Source: Fagopyrum homotropicum (lineage: Eukaryota > Streptophyta > Magnoliopsida > Caryophyllales > Polygonaceae). Taken from it: a stretch of 64,000 nucleotides of DNA. Made by a program: the position numbers and the translations under genes. Positions 9,730-19,665 of the stretch are shown piece after piece (the stretch's first letter is position 1; every line of letters begins with the position of its first letter). The DNA lies in assembly GCA_033239125.1 (NCBI GenBank), contig BSWB01000001.1, forward strand, positions 114,508,916 to 114,572,915. Reading direction: 5' to 3'. Under the pieces are notes generated by a model that ran no database searches, was not told where the DNA came from, and was given only the letters and a program-made list of their open reading frames with translations.

Positions 9730-11151
9730 TGTTCGCGCTAGAAAGTACAACAAAAAGCTTTACATTTATAAACTCGATCTAATCTCCTAAACTATCTAGA
9801 GAAACCCGCAGTGTACAAAATCGTTATGTAGGAAGGAAATTATTCCGAGGTCGAACACAAGGACTGAGGTGAAATCAAATCATTCAATGATCATGTATAA
9901 TGCAAATCTAAACTAAGAAATGAGAAAGGATTAAGAAATGCAAAACACAATATTTTTGGTTGGTTTTGAGTGATCACACAAGGATCACAAAATATGCAAC
10001 ACAAACAAGCAAACAAACACACAAACACAAGATAGGTTATAAATGAGGATTCTAGAGATCAAGAATTCCGGTTATGGCATTGGACTCATGCTTCTAAACA
10101 TCAAAGGAGAGTTGCGGTTGTTCGGAGTTGGGTGCTTCTCTAATAGGAGCAATTACCGGGTAAGTCTCATGCTCCACTAGTCTCGAACCTAAGGTCCTAC
10201 TAATGGGTAAGTCTCAAGGAACCTAAGGACGGAAATTCTACACAAACCAGCTACTACCTAAGGGTCAAACCCCTCCTTACCGGGTAAGTCTCGAAAAAGG
10301 TAGGTCTTAGGCAATGATCCTAGCACACTCAATCCAATAGCGGCTTTTTTGGCTCACTACTACCTAGAGTTCATTATCTTATGTATCTAACAGAGGAAAT
10401 TATCGGGTAATTCTCATTCCTCAAATAGGTTGCTAGCAAAGGTAACCCTAGGCTGGATTGGCTCAACAAACAATAGGATTTCAACACATCTACATCCTAA
10501 CATCCAGATTTATCAATTAACGACAACATAACAAAAACAACGGGTGGATCATAGAAACCACGGCCGTGGAAGCATGAAGAACACGCCGTGATTTTATTTT
10601 GAGTTAGGTTTTCGAACACAAATCCATCCTAAGCTATCATGCAAGTCCACACAATCATAGTCCAAAGCATAAACACCATTCCTTCATCCTAGAATCACAT
10701 CTACTCAGCTAACAACATACATTTCTAGATCAAACTTCATAAATATAGCATGCTTGCAAGTCATGGCTACAAAATAAAGATAAAATCAAAGAACAAGAAG
10801 TTACTTAGCTAGATAGATGCTTCAACAATCTTACAAAGGTTCCAATGCAGTTCCAAGATTCAAAATTACAAGCTTCCAAGGAAACACACTCAATACCCAC
10901 TCAAACTCACTTTAGATGCACAAACTACACTAATATCATCCAAGAACACCCACAAGGGTGCTTGGAGGAGAGCTACAATCCACAACAGAGTCTTGGAGAA
11001 GGTAATGTGCAGATTCTCCTATCTACAACCTACAAAACCACTTATGTACTCCACCAACAAGCAAGGGTCCGACAAAGAAATCGTGTGACAAGTGTCAAAG
11101 TTGTCTTGACAAAAACCACGGGTCAAAACCACGGGCGTGGAATTGTCAAGT
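9730..11151 (-). repeat. N2 5' LTR, truncated at its outer end
   Basis: Begins TGTTCGCGC next to the primer-site spacer. TTACCGGGTAA occurs at 10153 and 10277. A perfect CCACGGCCGTGG is at 10558-10569, in the framework where N1 carries AAATCGGCCGATTT. The LTR ends within the second cluster (about 11113-11151) and lacks roughly the last 325 bases present in the left LTR. Confidence 0.9.
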
Positions 11152-11936
11152 ATGCAGGGGCGGATCATAGGTGGCATAGGGGATAGTCCTGGCCGGCGCC
11201 GGGGCGGCTGCAAGGTGGCGCAGGGGCGGCTGGACAACAGAGGACATCACCTTAGCCCTTTATTCACTTATTCCTTCAATCCTTTACTCCTTCTTCACTC
11301 CAACAATAACATACACATATATATACATCAACACAAGCCAAATAAGGCTGGAACAAGATCCAAACCTAAAGAACCTAAGCTAGACTAAAGAAGGATAGGA
11401 AAAGAGATAAGGAGATGAAAGAATGAAGAAAGAAGGGATGGAAGCCATGAAAGCTTACCAACCTGAAGGTCTAGAAGCTCAACACAACACCAAAACGTCC
11501 TCAAGCTGGCTCACAAGGCTCAACAACCATAAACATCATCAAAGACCAGCACAACTCTCACAAACTCAACCAAAACTCAAGGAAGATGAAAGATGATCCA
11601 AGGGAGAAGAGAGGAGAAGAAATGTACGCAAGAGAGAGATAAAGCTGGAAAGAGATAACCCCTCATCATAAGAAAGAAGAATAATCTTATAAAGGGGTAA
11701 AAAGAGTAAAGCACGGGTCAAAGTGTCAAAGAAGATGGCTGCAACACACAGAGCTGCAGGGGCGGACTCTGTGAGCCGTAGGGGCGGCCCAGGCAACCCG
11801 CAGGGGCGGCCCAGGCAACCCGCAGGGGCGGCCCAGGTAACCCGCAGGGGCATCTACAGGGTCACGCGGGGGCGGTATAGGCAAAAACTGGGTCCTCGGC
11901 TCACCCTTTCAGTAACTTAGCAACTAGGCTCTTACA
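11152..11936 (-). repeat. T3 3' LTR, truncated
   Basis: Ends 'aggctcttaca' at 11936; on the minus strand the LTR therefore starts TGTAAGAGCC, next to a polypurine tract. It matches the T4 LTR (about 54113-54477 plus 56081-56419). The outer roughly 1.2 kb is missing. It holds motif clusters at 11152-11235 and 11755-11875. Confidence 0.85.
11778..11850. repeat. 22-bp tandem repeat built on CCGCAGGGGCGG
   Basis: About three and a half copies of a 22-base unit of the form GCAGGGGCGGCCCAGGCAAC lie head to tail, with single-base differences. The T4 LTR has only a short version near 56322-56360, so copy number changes between elements. Confidence 0.88.
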
Positions 11937-12435
11937 TCTCACCGCCCTAAAAACTAGTTTCGTCCCAAAACTTGCAAAATCCCAAAACCTCTCAGACCCA
12001 TAAGCCGAGGTATAACTCTCTCTCTCTCTATCGGAAGTAACACATCTCCGTTTAGAAGGTCATAACCTAAAACATTCTATAACTTGAACTCCAACATGGA
12101 GGAATCATCAACTCCAGAAAACAAGGCCATAACGCAACCTATAGGCGTACAGGAATCACATCTCTCGCCATACCACATCACAAGGCATAAAGGAAGTACA
12201 TCCCCATCCAAAACATAATCATATACAACACACGGAGCAATAACATCTCCACTGAAACTATGTGCATCAAAGTAGCATGGAGGAAAGAACCAACTCCAGC
12301 TATAACATAGCTCATGCTAGCACATCAAAATCTAATAAGATCATGAACCACATCATAGCTAGCATGGAGTAAGCACATCAAGGCACATAAGCACATAAGC
12401 ACATAATCACATACTCACAAAGATAGCACTAAGAT
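11937..12435 (-). other. T3 polypurine tract and post-pol spacer
   Basis: Beside the LTR the minus strand reads 'agggcggtgaga', a polypurine tract; T4 has 'aagggggtaaga' at the same place. The remaining 480 bases carry repeated 'agcatggagga' and 'catctcc' phrases, a short CT run near 12018 and 'gcacataa' repeats near 12380-12405. No coding region is visible. Confidence 0.72.
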
Positions 12436-13798
12436 CTACTCATCGACCCTAGGTTCATCTATCTCAGCATAGAACTCTGGATAGTTCCTCAAGATACTAT
12501 CCTTAGTCTCCCATGTAGCCTCCTCAGGTCCACGTCTAGACCACTGTATCCTCAGTATAGGAATGTGTTTTGAACGCAGGCGTCTCACACCTTGCTCTAG
12601 GACTGCAATAGGATGCTTAGCAAAGGTGTCGTCCGGCTCCACCACCAAATCATCATAACTCACAATGTGTCTCGGATCTGGTATGTACTCTCTCAGCTGA
12701 GACACATGGAGCACAAGGTGAACACCCTCTAATCTCATAGGCAATGCTAATCTATAGGCTGCCCTCCCAACTCTATCTAGTATCTCGAAAGGACCGACAT
12801 ATTGGGGACTCAACTTCCCCTTTATGCCAAAATGTCTGACGCCACGCGTCGGAGATACTCTCAACCAGACATGAGCTCCAACCCTGAACTCTAGAGGCCG
12901 AGGCCTCTTGTCTGCATACAACTTATGGCGACTTTGTGCAGCCAGCATCCTCTCTCTAGTCATCACTACTCGAGTCATATCATCTTGAATCTGCTCTAGC
13001 GCTATCCCACTGATACTACTAGGCACATCCCAGCATAAAGGTGTACGGCACCTACGTCCATACAATGTCTCATAAGGAGCCATCCCGATAGATGCATGCC
13101 AGCTGTTGTTGTATGAGAACTCAACAAGTGGGAGGTAATCAGACCATCCCTGTCCTAATCCAACACACAAGCTCTTAGCATATCCTCCAAGATTGGAATG
13201 GTCCTCTTAGACTGACCATTTGTCTGGGGGTGAAACGCAGTCGTGAAGTGTAGACTCGTCCCCAAAGTAGTCTGATTCTGCTGGCAAAATTTCGAGGTAA
13301 ACCATCCATCTCGATCAGACACAATCGTCCTCGGTACACCATGGAGTCTCACTATGTGTCTAGTGTATTCCTTAGCTAATCTGCTCATTGGCCACGTCTC
13401 TCTGATAGGAATGAAACGTGCCATATTCGTCAGTTTGTCAACCACAACCCAAATAGAGCATCAAAACTCCTACTGACCTCAAACCCATCACAAAGTCCAT
13501 GGAGACGTCCTCCCACTTCCACTACGGTACTAGCAGTGGATGAAGCTCACCTCCAGGTCTGCAATGCTCGATCTTGCCCTGTTGACAGGTAACACACTGA
13601 GCCACAAATCTGGCGACATCGGGCTTCGGCCGTCCCCACCAATATGAACGTCTCACATCATGGTACATCTTACTCGTACCTGGATGTAAAGAGTAAGGTG
13701 TATAGTGAGCCTCCTGTAAAATCCTTCGTCACAACTGTGCATCTGTAGGTTCACAGATACGGTCATGACGCCTCATCACTCCATCAGCTCCAATAGAG
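12436..13798 (-). pseudogene. T3 integrase with chromodomain-like C-terminus (degraded)
   Basis: The C-terminal 245 codons (12436-13170) are open. They contain the integrase end (VEFSYNNSWHASIGMAPYE, YGRRCRTP), a 'GPFEILDRVG' segment and a tail with LRIQWSRRGPEEATWE, typical of the chromodomain-like module of plant chromoviruses. The catalytic core lies at 13155-13445 with 'VSDRDGWF' and 'FHPQTNGQS'; frames change near 13160 and 13450. The N-terminal zinc-binding part is degraded between 13450 and 13798. Integrase joins cDNA to host DNA, and the chromodomain-like tail is known in the family to guide insertion into heterochromatin. Confidence 0.85.
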
Positions 13799-13800
13799 AA

Positions 13801-15124
13801 CTATGGTGCCTCTCCACGAGACATCCTCTCTCTAATCCTCATCAAGGTCGGGCAGGTTCCCTGCTTCTGTTGGATCTCATCCAATAGACCAGGTAAAATC
13901 TCCAAAGCATATATCTGGGCATCCTCATCACGAAAATGGATGTCCATCTCTAGCCCAGCTAGATCCCTCTGAAGCTGAGGCTGTACGGTCAATCGAGCAA
14001 TCGCCTTCTCTCGAGGCGTCTTCCTACTCAAGGCGTCAGCTACAACATTTGCCTTTCCACGATGATACAAAATCTCAAGGTCAAAGTCCTTGATCAACTA
14101 AAGCCATCGACGCGGCAGTTATTCAACTCCCGCTGCGATAAAATATACTTCAGACTGTTATGGTCTGTGAAGATCTGACATGTAGCACCATCCATGTAAT
14201 GTCTCCAGATCTTCAAAGCATGAACTACCGCTGCCAACTCCAGATCATGAGTCGGGTAGTTCTCCTCATACGTCTTCTGTTGTCTAAATGCATAAGCAAT
14301 CACTCTGCCTCTCTACATCAACACACATCCCAAGGCTAGCTTGGATGCATCACTATAGACCACAAAATCATCAAAACCCTCTGGCTGTTCCAAGACAGGA
14401 GTAGAAGTCAAACGTCTCTTCAACTCCTCAAAACTCTGGGCACACAGGTCAGTCCACACAAATCTGGTAGTCTTCCTCAATAGACTCGTAAGTGAACGGG
14501 CAATCACAAAAAATCCCTCCACAAAACGTCTTTAATAGCCGGCTAGGCCAAGAAAGCTACGCATTTCCTTGACGTTCGTCAGTGTCGTCCATGTAGCAAC
14601 ATACTCGATCTTCGCCGGATCAACCATAATCCCGTCGGCGGAGACGATGTGCCCAAGGAAAGCACCTCAAACATCCACAACTCGCCCTTAGAGAGCTTGG
14701 CATACAGCTCTATATCCCTCAGAATCTACAAAACCGTCCTCAAATGACCGGCATGCTCCTCTCTACTACGAGAGTATACCAAAATGTCGTCAATAAAGAC
14801 CACCACAAACTGATCTAGGAAGTCGATGAAGATACTATTCATCAACTCCATGAAGACTGTTGGGGCATTATTCAGCCCGCATGGCATCACTACAAACTCG
14901 TAGTGTCCATAACGGGTACGAAATGTCGCCCTGTGTACATCCTACTCTCTCACCCTCAGTTGGTGGTATCCCGAGCGCAAGTCAATCCGGGAGAAAATAG
15001 TCGCTCCGTCAAGCTGAGCAAGTAGATCATCAATACGAGGCAGTGGATACCTGTTCTTGATGGTCACCTTCTTCAGCTCTCTGTAATCTATGCACAATCT
15101 CAACGATCCGTCCTTCTTCTCCAC
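13801..15124 (-). pseudogene. T3 reverse transcriptase and RNase H (degraded)
   Basis: The RT N-terminus (14942-15124) shows LRLCIDYRELKKVTIKNRYPL and 'FSRIDLRSGYHQLRV'. The catalytic motif FIDDILVYS (YxDD type) lies near 14766-14804. RNase H follows with 'YSDASKLALGCVLM' (14313-14522) and 'FTDHNSLKYI', then the usual 'KANVVADALSRK' end (13801-14097). Stops and frame changes occur near 14098, 14304, 14523, about 14670 and 14943. It makes cDNA from element RNA in the family; this copy cannot encode it whole. Confidence 0.87.
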
Positions 15125-15175
15125 GAAGAGGGCAGGTGCACCCCATGGTGAAACACTACGGCGTATGAAGCCCTT

Positions 15176-15862
15176 CTAAGCCAACTCCTCGAGTTGCTTC
15201 TTCAACTCTAACATCTCGACAGGTGCCATACGATATGGGGCCTTCGAGATGGGTCTCGTTCCAGATATACTGAAATCCACACTCCTCTGAGGCGGCAAGC
15301 TCGACAGCTCAGCAAATACGTCTGCAAACTCGCAGAACATTGGAATGTCCTTCAAAGTTGGACACTCTCCATCCTTCATGGCATAGCACCATAAGGCATC
15401 ACATCCCTGTGTAATCAGTCTAGCTGCTCGCACGGCACTGATAATAGAACATGTCTTCCCAAGGTCCCAACCTCGGAAGACCTCAATGTGACCAACCTCG
15501 ATAGAGATTGTAACACTCCGTCTACAAACATCCAAAACCGCATGGTGTCTACGCATCCAATCCATACCTAGTATGACTTCTTCATGCATCAATGGTATGA
15601 CTAAGAAGTCAACAAGTAAAGCACGAGTTCCTAAGCGAATGGGACAACTACGTATCTCACAGGTACCTCTGACCCGACTACCATCAGGTAACCCTATAGT
15701 AAAGGGTATCGCCTCTATGGTAGCTAAACTCAGACAGTCCACACATGTATTTGAAATAAATGAATGCGGAGCACCATTATCAAACAAAAGTGTAACAGGT
15801 AAACCATGAAGGAGAATGGTACCTGTAGCAGTCGGTGCACGAGGATCCTCTACACTCCTCAA
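15176..15862 (-). pseudogene. T3 retropepsin-type aspartic protease and RT linker
   Basis: This is an open stretch of 228 codons. The protease part reads GTILLHGLPVTLLFDNGAPHSFIS, so the active-site triad is DNG where the family has D-S/T-G. It continues with ILGMDWMRRHHAVLDV. The C-terminal third is the linker into RT ('FCEFADVFAELSSLPPQRSVDF'). The serine-to-asparagine change at the catalytic motif would be expected to disable it. T4 carries the matching region at 59658-60200. Confidence 0.85.
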
Positions 15863-16049
15863 CTCAAAAGCTCTAACTTGAGCTCCTCTGGCATCGGTGG
15901 TACTCCCACCACGACCTCTACCTCTACTCGGCCCGGAAGTAGATCCCTGAGTAGATGGACGATCTGGGACTCTCTACATTCCCTGTGTCTACTACTGAGG
16001 TGTCCTCTGACCACCTCCTGCTACACTGGCAGGAGAAGAACTCTGTTGA

Positions 16050-17236
16050 GATGCAACTTTACCCTACCTACAAAAGGCAACTCGATGTCCTGGTCTACCA
16101 CGTGTGTAACAAGTCACAACTGGTTTAGGACAATCTGGCTTCAGATGGCCAGGATCACCACAGTTGTAACACTGTCGTCCCTTCTCTGCAGTCAGCGAAG
16201 ACGAGAGGTAACTCTAACGTCTCTGGTCTCGTCTTGAACCAGATGCTCCTCCAACTCCACTAGTCTTCCCAGTTTGTTGCCTCTTCTCAGACCGTCCCGT
16301 CTGAGGAGTTCTCCTCTAACTAGCTCGCTCCCTCTGATAGGCAGAAGCGCGGTCCTGATAATCAGCTAGGGACTTGCAATGGAATCCCGCCATGTATGAA
16401 CGTGTGCTCTCCCTCAAACCACGAGAGAACAAATACACATGCTGGTCCTCAGATGGTGCATTTGGAGCCAGCAAAGCTAACTTAGTCTGTAAGCGGCGGA
16501 TGGCATCTACAATAGGTACATCCTTAAAACCGGCCTCCACAAAGTCCTGCAACTTCTCCCTCCTCAATGAGGTAAGGCATAGCTGCTCTCGAATCATGCT
16601 CCTCATGTGATCATAGCTGGTGGCTCTGGTCCATACAGTCCTCCACCACTGATGTGTAAGATCACAAAATAGAGACTGCACTAGCTCTATCCGTCTGTCC
16701 TCAAGACATCTGAAAGACTCTAAAGCTGAGTCTAGATGTCCTATCCATACCTCACTCTATAACCCAGTCTTTCCTGAGAAGGGTGGTACTCCCTATTGAT
16801 GTAATGCCTTCAACCAGGCATATGGTCGAGGCCCTCTGGTCTTCTCCACAGCTCGAGGAGTCTCAGCAGCACGTGTTGACATAATTGGCACCTGTGTGGC
16901 TCCCTGAGACATCTCAAAAGATCCCTCATTCCCTTCTAAATTTGGGGCTCCTCTTCTAGCTCTGACAGCCTCCTCAAAACGTCTAAGGTACTCTCCAAAC
17001 TCTGGTCCCCCCATGGAGACATAATCCGCGTCATCAGACTAAACTCGATGTGAGTGATGTCTCCTAGATCCATCACTCATCGTTGCTGGGACGACACTCT
17101 CTGCTACCTCCTCATGTATCTCCTCCACCACAGGTGGATCAGCAGCGGGAACTGGTCCCTCCCCTACCACACCCAAAGGAAGGGGTGGTCTACCTCTACC
17201 TCTGCCTACAGCGGCAGTAGCTCTAGTCCGAGCCAT
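16050..17236 (-). pseudogene. T3 gag with two zinc knuckles (degraded)
   Basis: The start is taken as the ATG at 17236 (MARTRATAAVGRGRGRPPLP), typical of chromovirus gag. The capsid-like region lies at 16316-16681 ('WRTVWTRATSYDHMRSMIREQ', 'LRESTRSYMAGF'). A zinc knuckle CYNCGDPGHLKPDC is at 16130-16171. A second at 16070-16111 has its second Cys replaced by Arg (CYTRGRPGH). Stops or frame changes occur near 17038, 16792 and 16315. Gag forms the particle and binds element RNA. Confidence 0.85.
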
Positions 17237-17462
17237 CTGCGGGGTATACAGACATAGCTTAACACATATACAAACATAATCCATATATACACATATCTAT
17301 ACTACAGAGATCCATAGAAGAAGTGGCGACTTCTCGTACATTCTAACCGAAACCACTTTTAAAACCAAAAACCTTTTGAAAACGTCAAACCCCTTTCGGG
17401 TTCTATTTATTTTACCTATCAAACCTCATTGCGGGTAGCAAGTGCCATTATTGTCAACCTAA

Positions 17463-17476
17463 GGCTCTGATACCAA
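17463..17476 (-). other. T3 primer-binding site, initiator Met tRNA type
   Basis: The minus strand reads TTGGTATCAGAGCC, complementary to plant initiator tRNA-Met, four bases after the LTR end. This is the usual chromovirus primer site. Confidence 0.92.
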
Positions 17477-17479
17477 CTC

Positions 17480-17856
17480 TATAACACCCCGAATCCGCGG
17501 GACTTGGAGTGTCACATTGGGCTAGGATCTCACAATGGATCCTGACCCTAGCCTGACAACAAGTTCACTGGACCTTACAACATGGCACTGACTAATATAA
17601 AAACAAATACATAAAACCGTATAAACTGTACAATCAAAAGGTAAAACAACATAGCCGAGTATAAACAACAACGCCCTCACACAGGAGGTAAGAAAAGGTC
17701 ATCCTCACGCAGGAGGGAAAAGTAAGTAACCTTCAAAAGCCCAACATCCTATGTACGAGAGGTCCTCATCCTGCCACTCTACTAGATTTCTCAGCAACAT
17801 GCCTATCTTGTGGGGCATCTACGACATGGTAATAAACCATTAGCTAACCATACATA
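17480..17856 (-). repeat. T3 5' LTR, first part (split by E1)
   Basis: Begins 'tataacaccccgaatccg', matching the T4 LTR start 'tgtaacaccccgaatccg' at 52940. It is interrupted at 17857 by E1. The last five bases, ACATA (17852-17856), are repeated at 31938-31942. Confidence 0.93.
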
Positions 17857-19541
17857 TGTTAGCATGAAATATTGCGTTATTCTAGGAACTTTTTCTAGTT
17901 GTTTTTCATCCATTAGAGTGTTCATTAATAAGACAATGCAATGTTTATTAGCTAGATTATCTATATTGTCGATATGGAGGTCTACATAAGCTTTGTGTTG
18001 ATTATAGGGGAATAAGAGCTAAAACCGAACCAATTGAGAGAGAAAGGAGAATATTTGAGCACATCCAAGGATTGAAGACACATCAAAGAAGCCAAGGAAG
18101 ATGCTAGGATGAGGAATGGCACGACACAAAGGAAACCACAAGCAATTTACACTTCCACGCTCTAAAATACGGTCGTAGAGAAGTCCACGCCCAAAACCAC
18201 GGCCGTGGATCTTGGCAACATGAACGTGGAGTATTCCAGAGAGTTATACGGTATAAAGTACGGTCGTGGAAATTGTGAAGAACCATAATCCACTTCCACG
18301 CTCTAAACCACGGCCGTGGAACTCCATGAAACCGTGATTTAGGCGATCTTTTGACGAACAAAATATTGACATATCATTTACGTATAATGGCCGGACGGTT
18401 ATTTTATCCTTCCTTATAAAAGGGCTGAAGGAGGGAGAATTCGGTACCTTCGCTTACGCTCGCTTACACGTGCTTATGATTGCATTAGACGTGCGGAGAT
18501 TTTGCATTGGCAAACGGAGATTCGTAAGGGTTTGAAGATTTGGAAATGTTCTGTGGCGGAAATTGTGTCTTTTGTACTTAGGTTTGATTAGAAGACGGAT
18601 TGACATCCCGTTCTTCGTTCTTATCAAGGACCGTTATTGGTTTGTGTTTATTCCAAATTTGATATACATTATCACCCTTGTTTGTGGATTTGAGATTGAT
18701 TTGAGATTTATTGAAGGTTTTGGAAGGTTTTCATCTTTCATGCTTCTTAATCTGGAATTTGATATTATAATGACAATTATTGGCTAAAACCCTTTAGCAA
18801 TTCTAAGGTGAAAGGTTGATAGTTGTGGCTTAGATGATGATAGATCGATTGTAAATAGATTGGACCTTGAGAGTTAGAGAGATTCGCCGACGAACTAAAA
18901 TTACGGCCTGTTCTTGAGCTTCCACGGCCGTGGAACTCAAGATCTGCCCGTAATTTATCCTAGTTTACGAACTTTGCTTTTACTTTGATTCAAGGTTAAA
19001 GATTAGCTTTAATCTAGTCTAGGTTTGTCCTTTTCTAGATAGTAGTGAAGCCTCCACAACCTCTACTTCGATTTCGAGTGTCACAACCTTAATCGGTTTA
19101 GTTAGTCTTGATCCTTGGGTTACAAGTTTGGGTATTTGAGATCGATTCTTGTCTTTAGATCCTTTCTATACTGAAGCCTCAACAACCTTTATAGAGAGTG
19201 TCCTTAGATAACTCATATAAAGCCTTTGAACTTCACCGTACATTGCTTTACCTTAGTATACCTTTGCAACTCTTAACTCTGTCCTTAGTTCTTTAGTATA
19301 TCTTGAATCGATTGCCACAATTTGATACCTGGATCTTTAGGGTTGTTGTTTTCCCAATATTTGCAAAGCTCATACATTTACTTGCTTGACAATTTACAAT
19401 TGAATTTTTTCCCCAAATCCCTGTGTTCGATACTCTGGAATTCTTGCTTAACTACGTCGATCCGTACACTGCGGGTTCGCTTGCTTGATTTCTAGTTTTA
19501 TAAATTTAAAGCTTATTTGCACGCACGCTAAGTGGCGAACA
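17857..19541 (+). repeat. E1 5' LTR
   Basis: It starts TGTTAGCATG and ends GGCGAACA. Upstream of the TATA box it has a cluster of CCACGGCCGTGG motifs (18150-18345; exact copies at 18197 and 18308). A second, smaller cluster is at 18895-18960 (exact copy at 18922). The last 130 bases carry the block shared by all Athila-type LTRs here ('ccctgtgttcgat', 'gtacactgcgggttcgc'). Confidence 0.95.
18415..18422 (+). promoter_or_regulatory. E1 LTR TATA box
   Basis: TATAAAAG lies in the middle of the LTR. It is conserved at 30809-30816 (E1 3' LTR), 32801-32808 and 44416-44423 (E2 LTRs). It is the likely core promoter of the genomic RNA. The motif cluster ends about 70 bases upstream. Confidence 0.75.
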
Positions 19542-19547
19542 AGTTTT

Positions 19548-19565
19548 TGGCGCCGTTGCCGGGGA
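19548..19565 (+). other. E1 primer-binding site, tRNA-Asp type
   Basis: TGGCGCCGTTGCCGGGGA starts seven bases after the LTR end. It is a perfect match to the tRNA-Asp 3' end with CCA. Confidence 0.96.
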
Positions 19566-19665
19566 TTTGGTTTAGGCCGAATTCTTATCGGTTGTCAAGC
19601 TTGGGAGCTTTGCTCTTGTTATTTGATATCTCATTTGAGTGATATTTGCAGGTTACTTTAGGTAT

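Larger units (their letters stand above)
5052..11151 (-). mobile_element. N2: second non-autonomous Athila-related element, right LTR truncated
   Basis: On the minus strand: truncated 5' LTR (9730-11151), primer site (9706-9723), degraded ORF (8288-9602), hairpin (8225-8242), 3' tail, polypurine region (6560-6580) and 3' LTR (5052-6559). Its internal part matches N1. Its motif clusters are of the CCACGGCCGTGG type, unlike N1. The right LTR stops inside a motif cluster and joins chromovirus LTR sequence at 11151/11152, so no target duplication remains. Confidence 0.87.

Noticed and set aside
10558..10569. CCACGGCCGTGG as a CpG-island promoter element of a host gene
   Set aside because: No host gene lies nearby, and every copy sits inside a retroelement at family-specific places.
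11778..11850. CRISPR-like array
   Set aside because: The units are directly adjacent with no unique spacers and occur in a plant LTR. It is an ordinary tandem repeat.
18563..18787. Hydrophobic small protein repeated in several LTRs (also 30957, 32975, 44590)
   Set aside because: The frame lies within LTR sequence. Lengths and starts vary between copies and several copies are broken, so it is better explained as LTR sequence downstream of the TATA box than as a gene.
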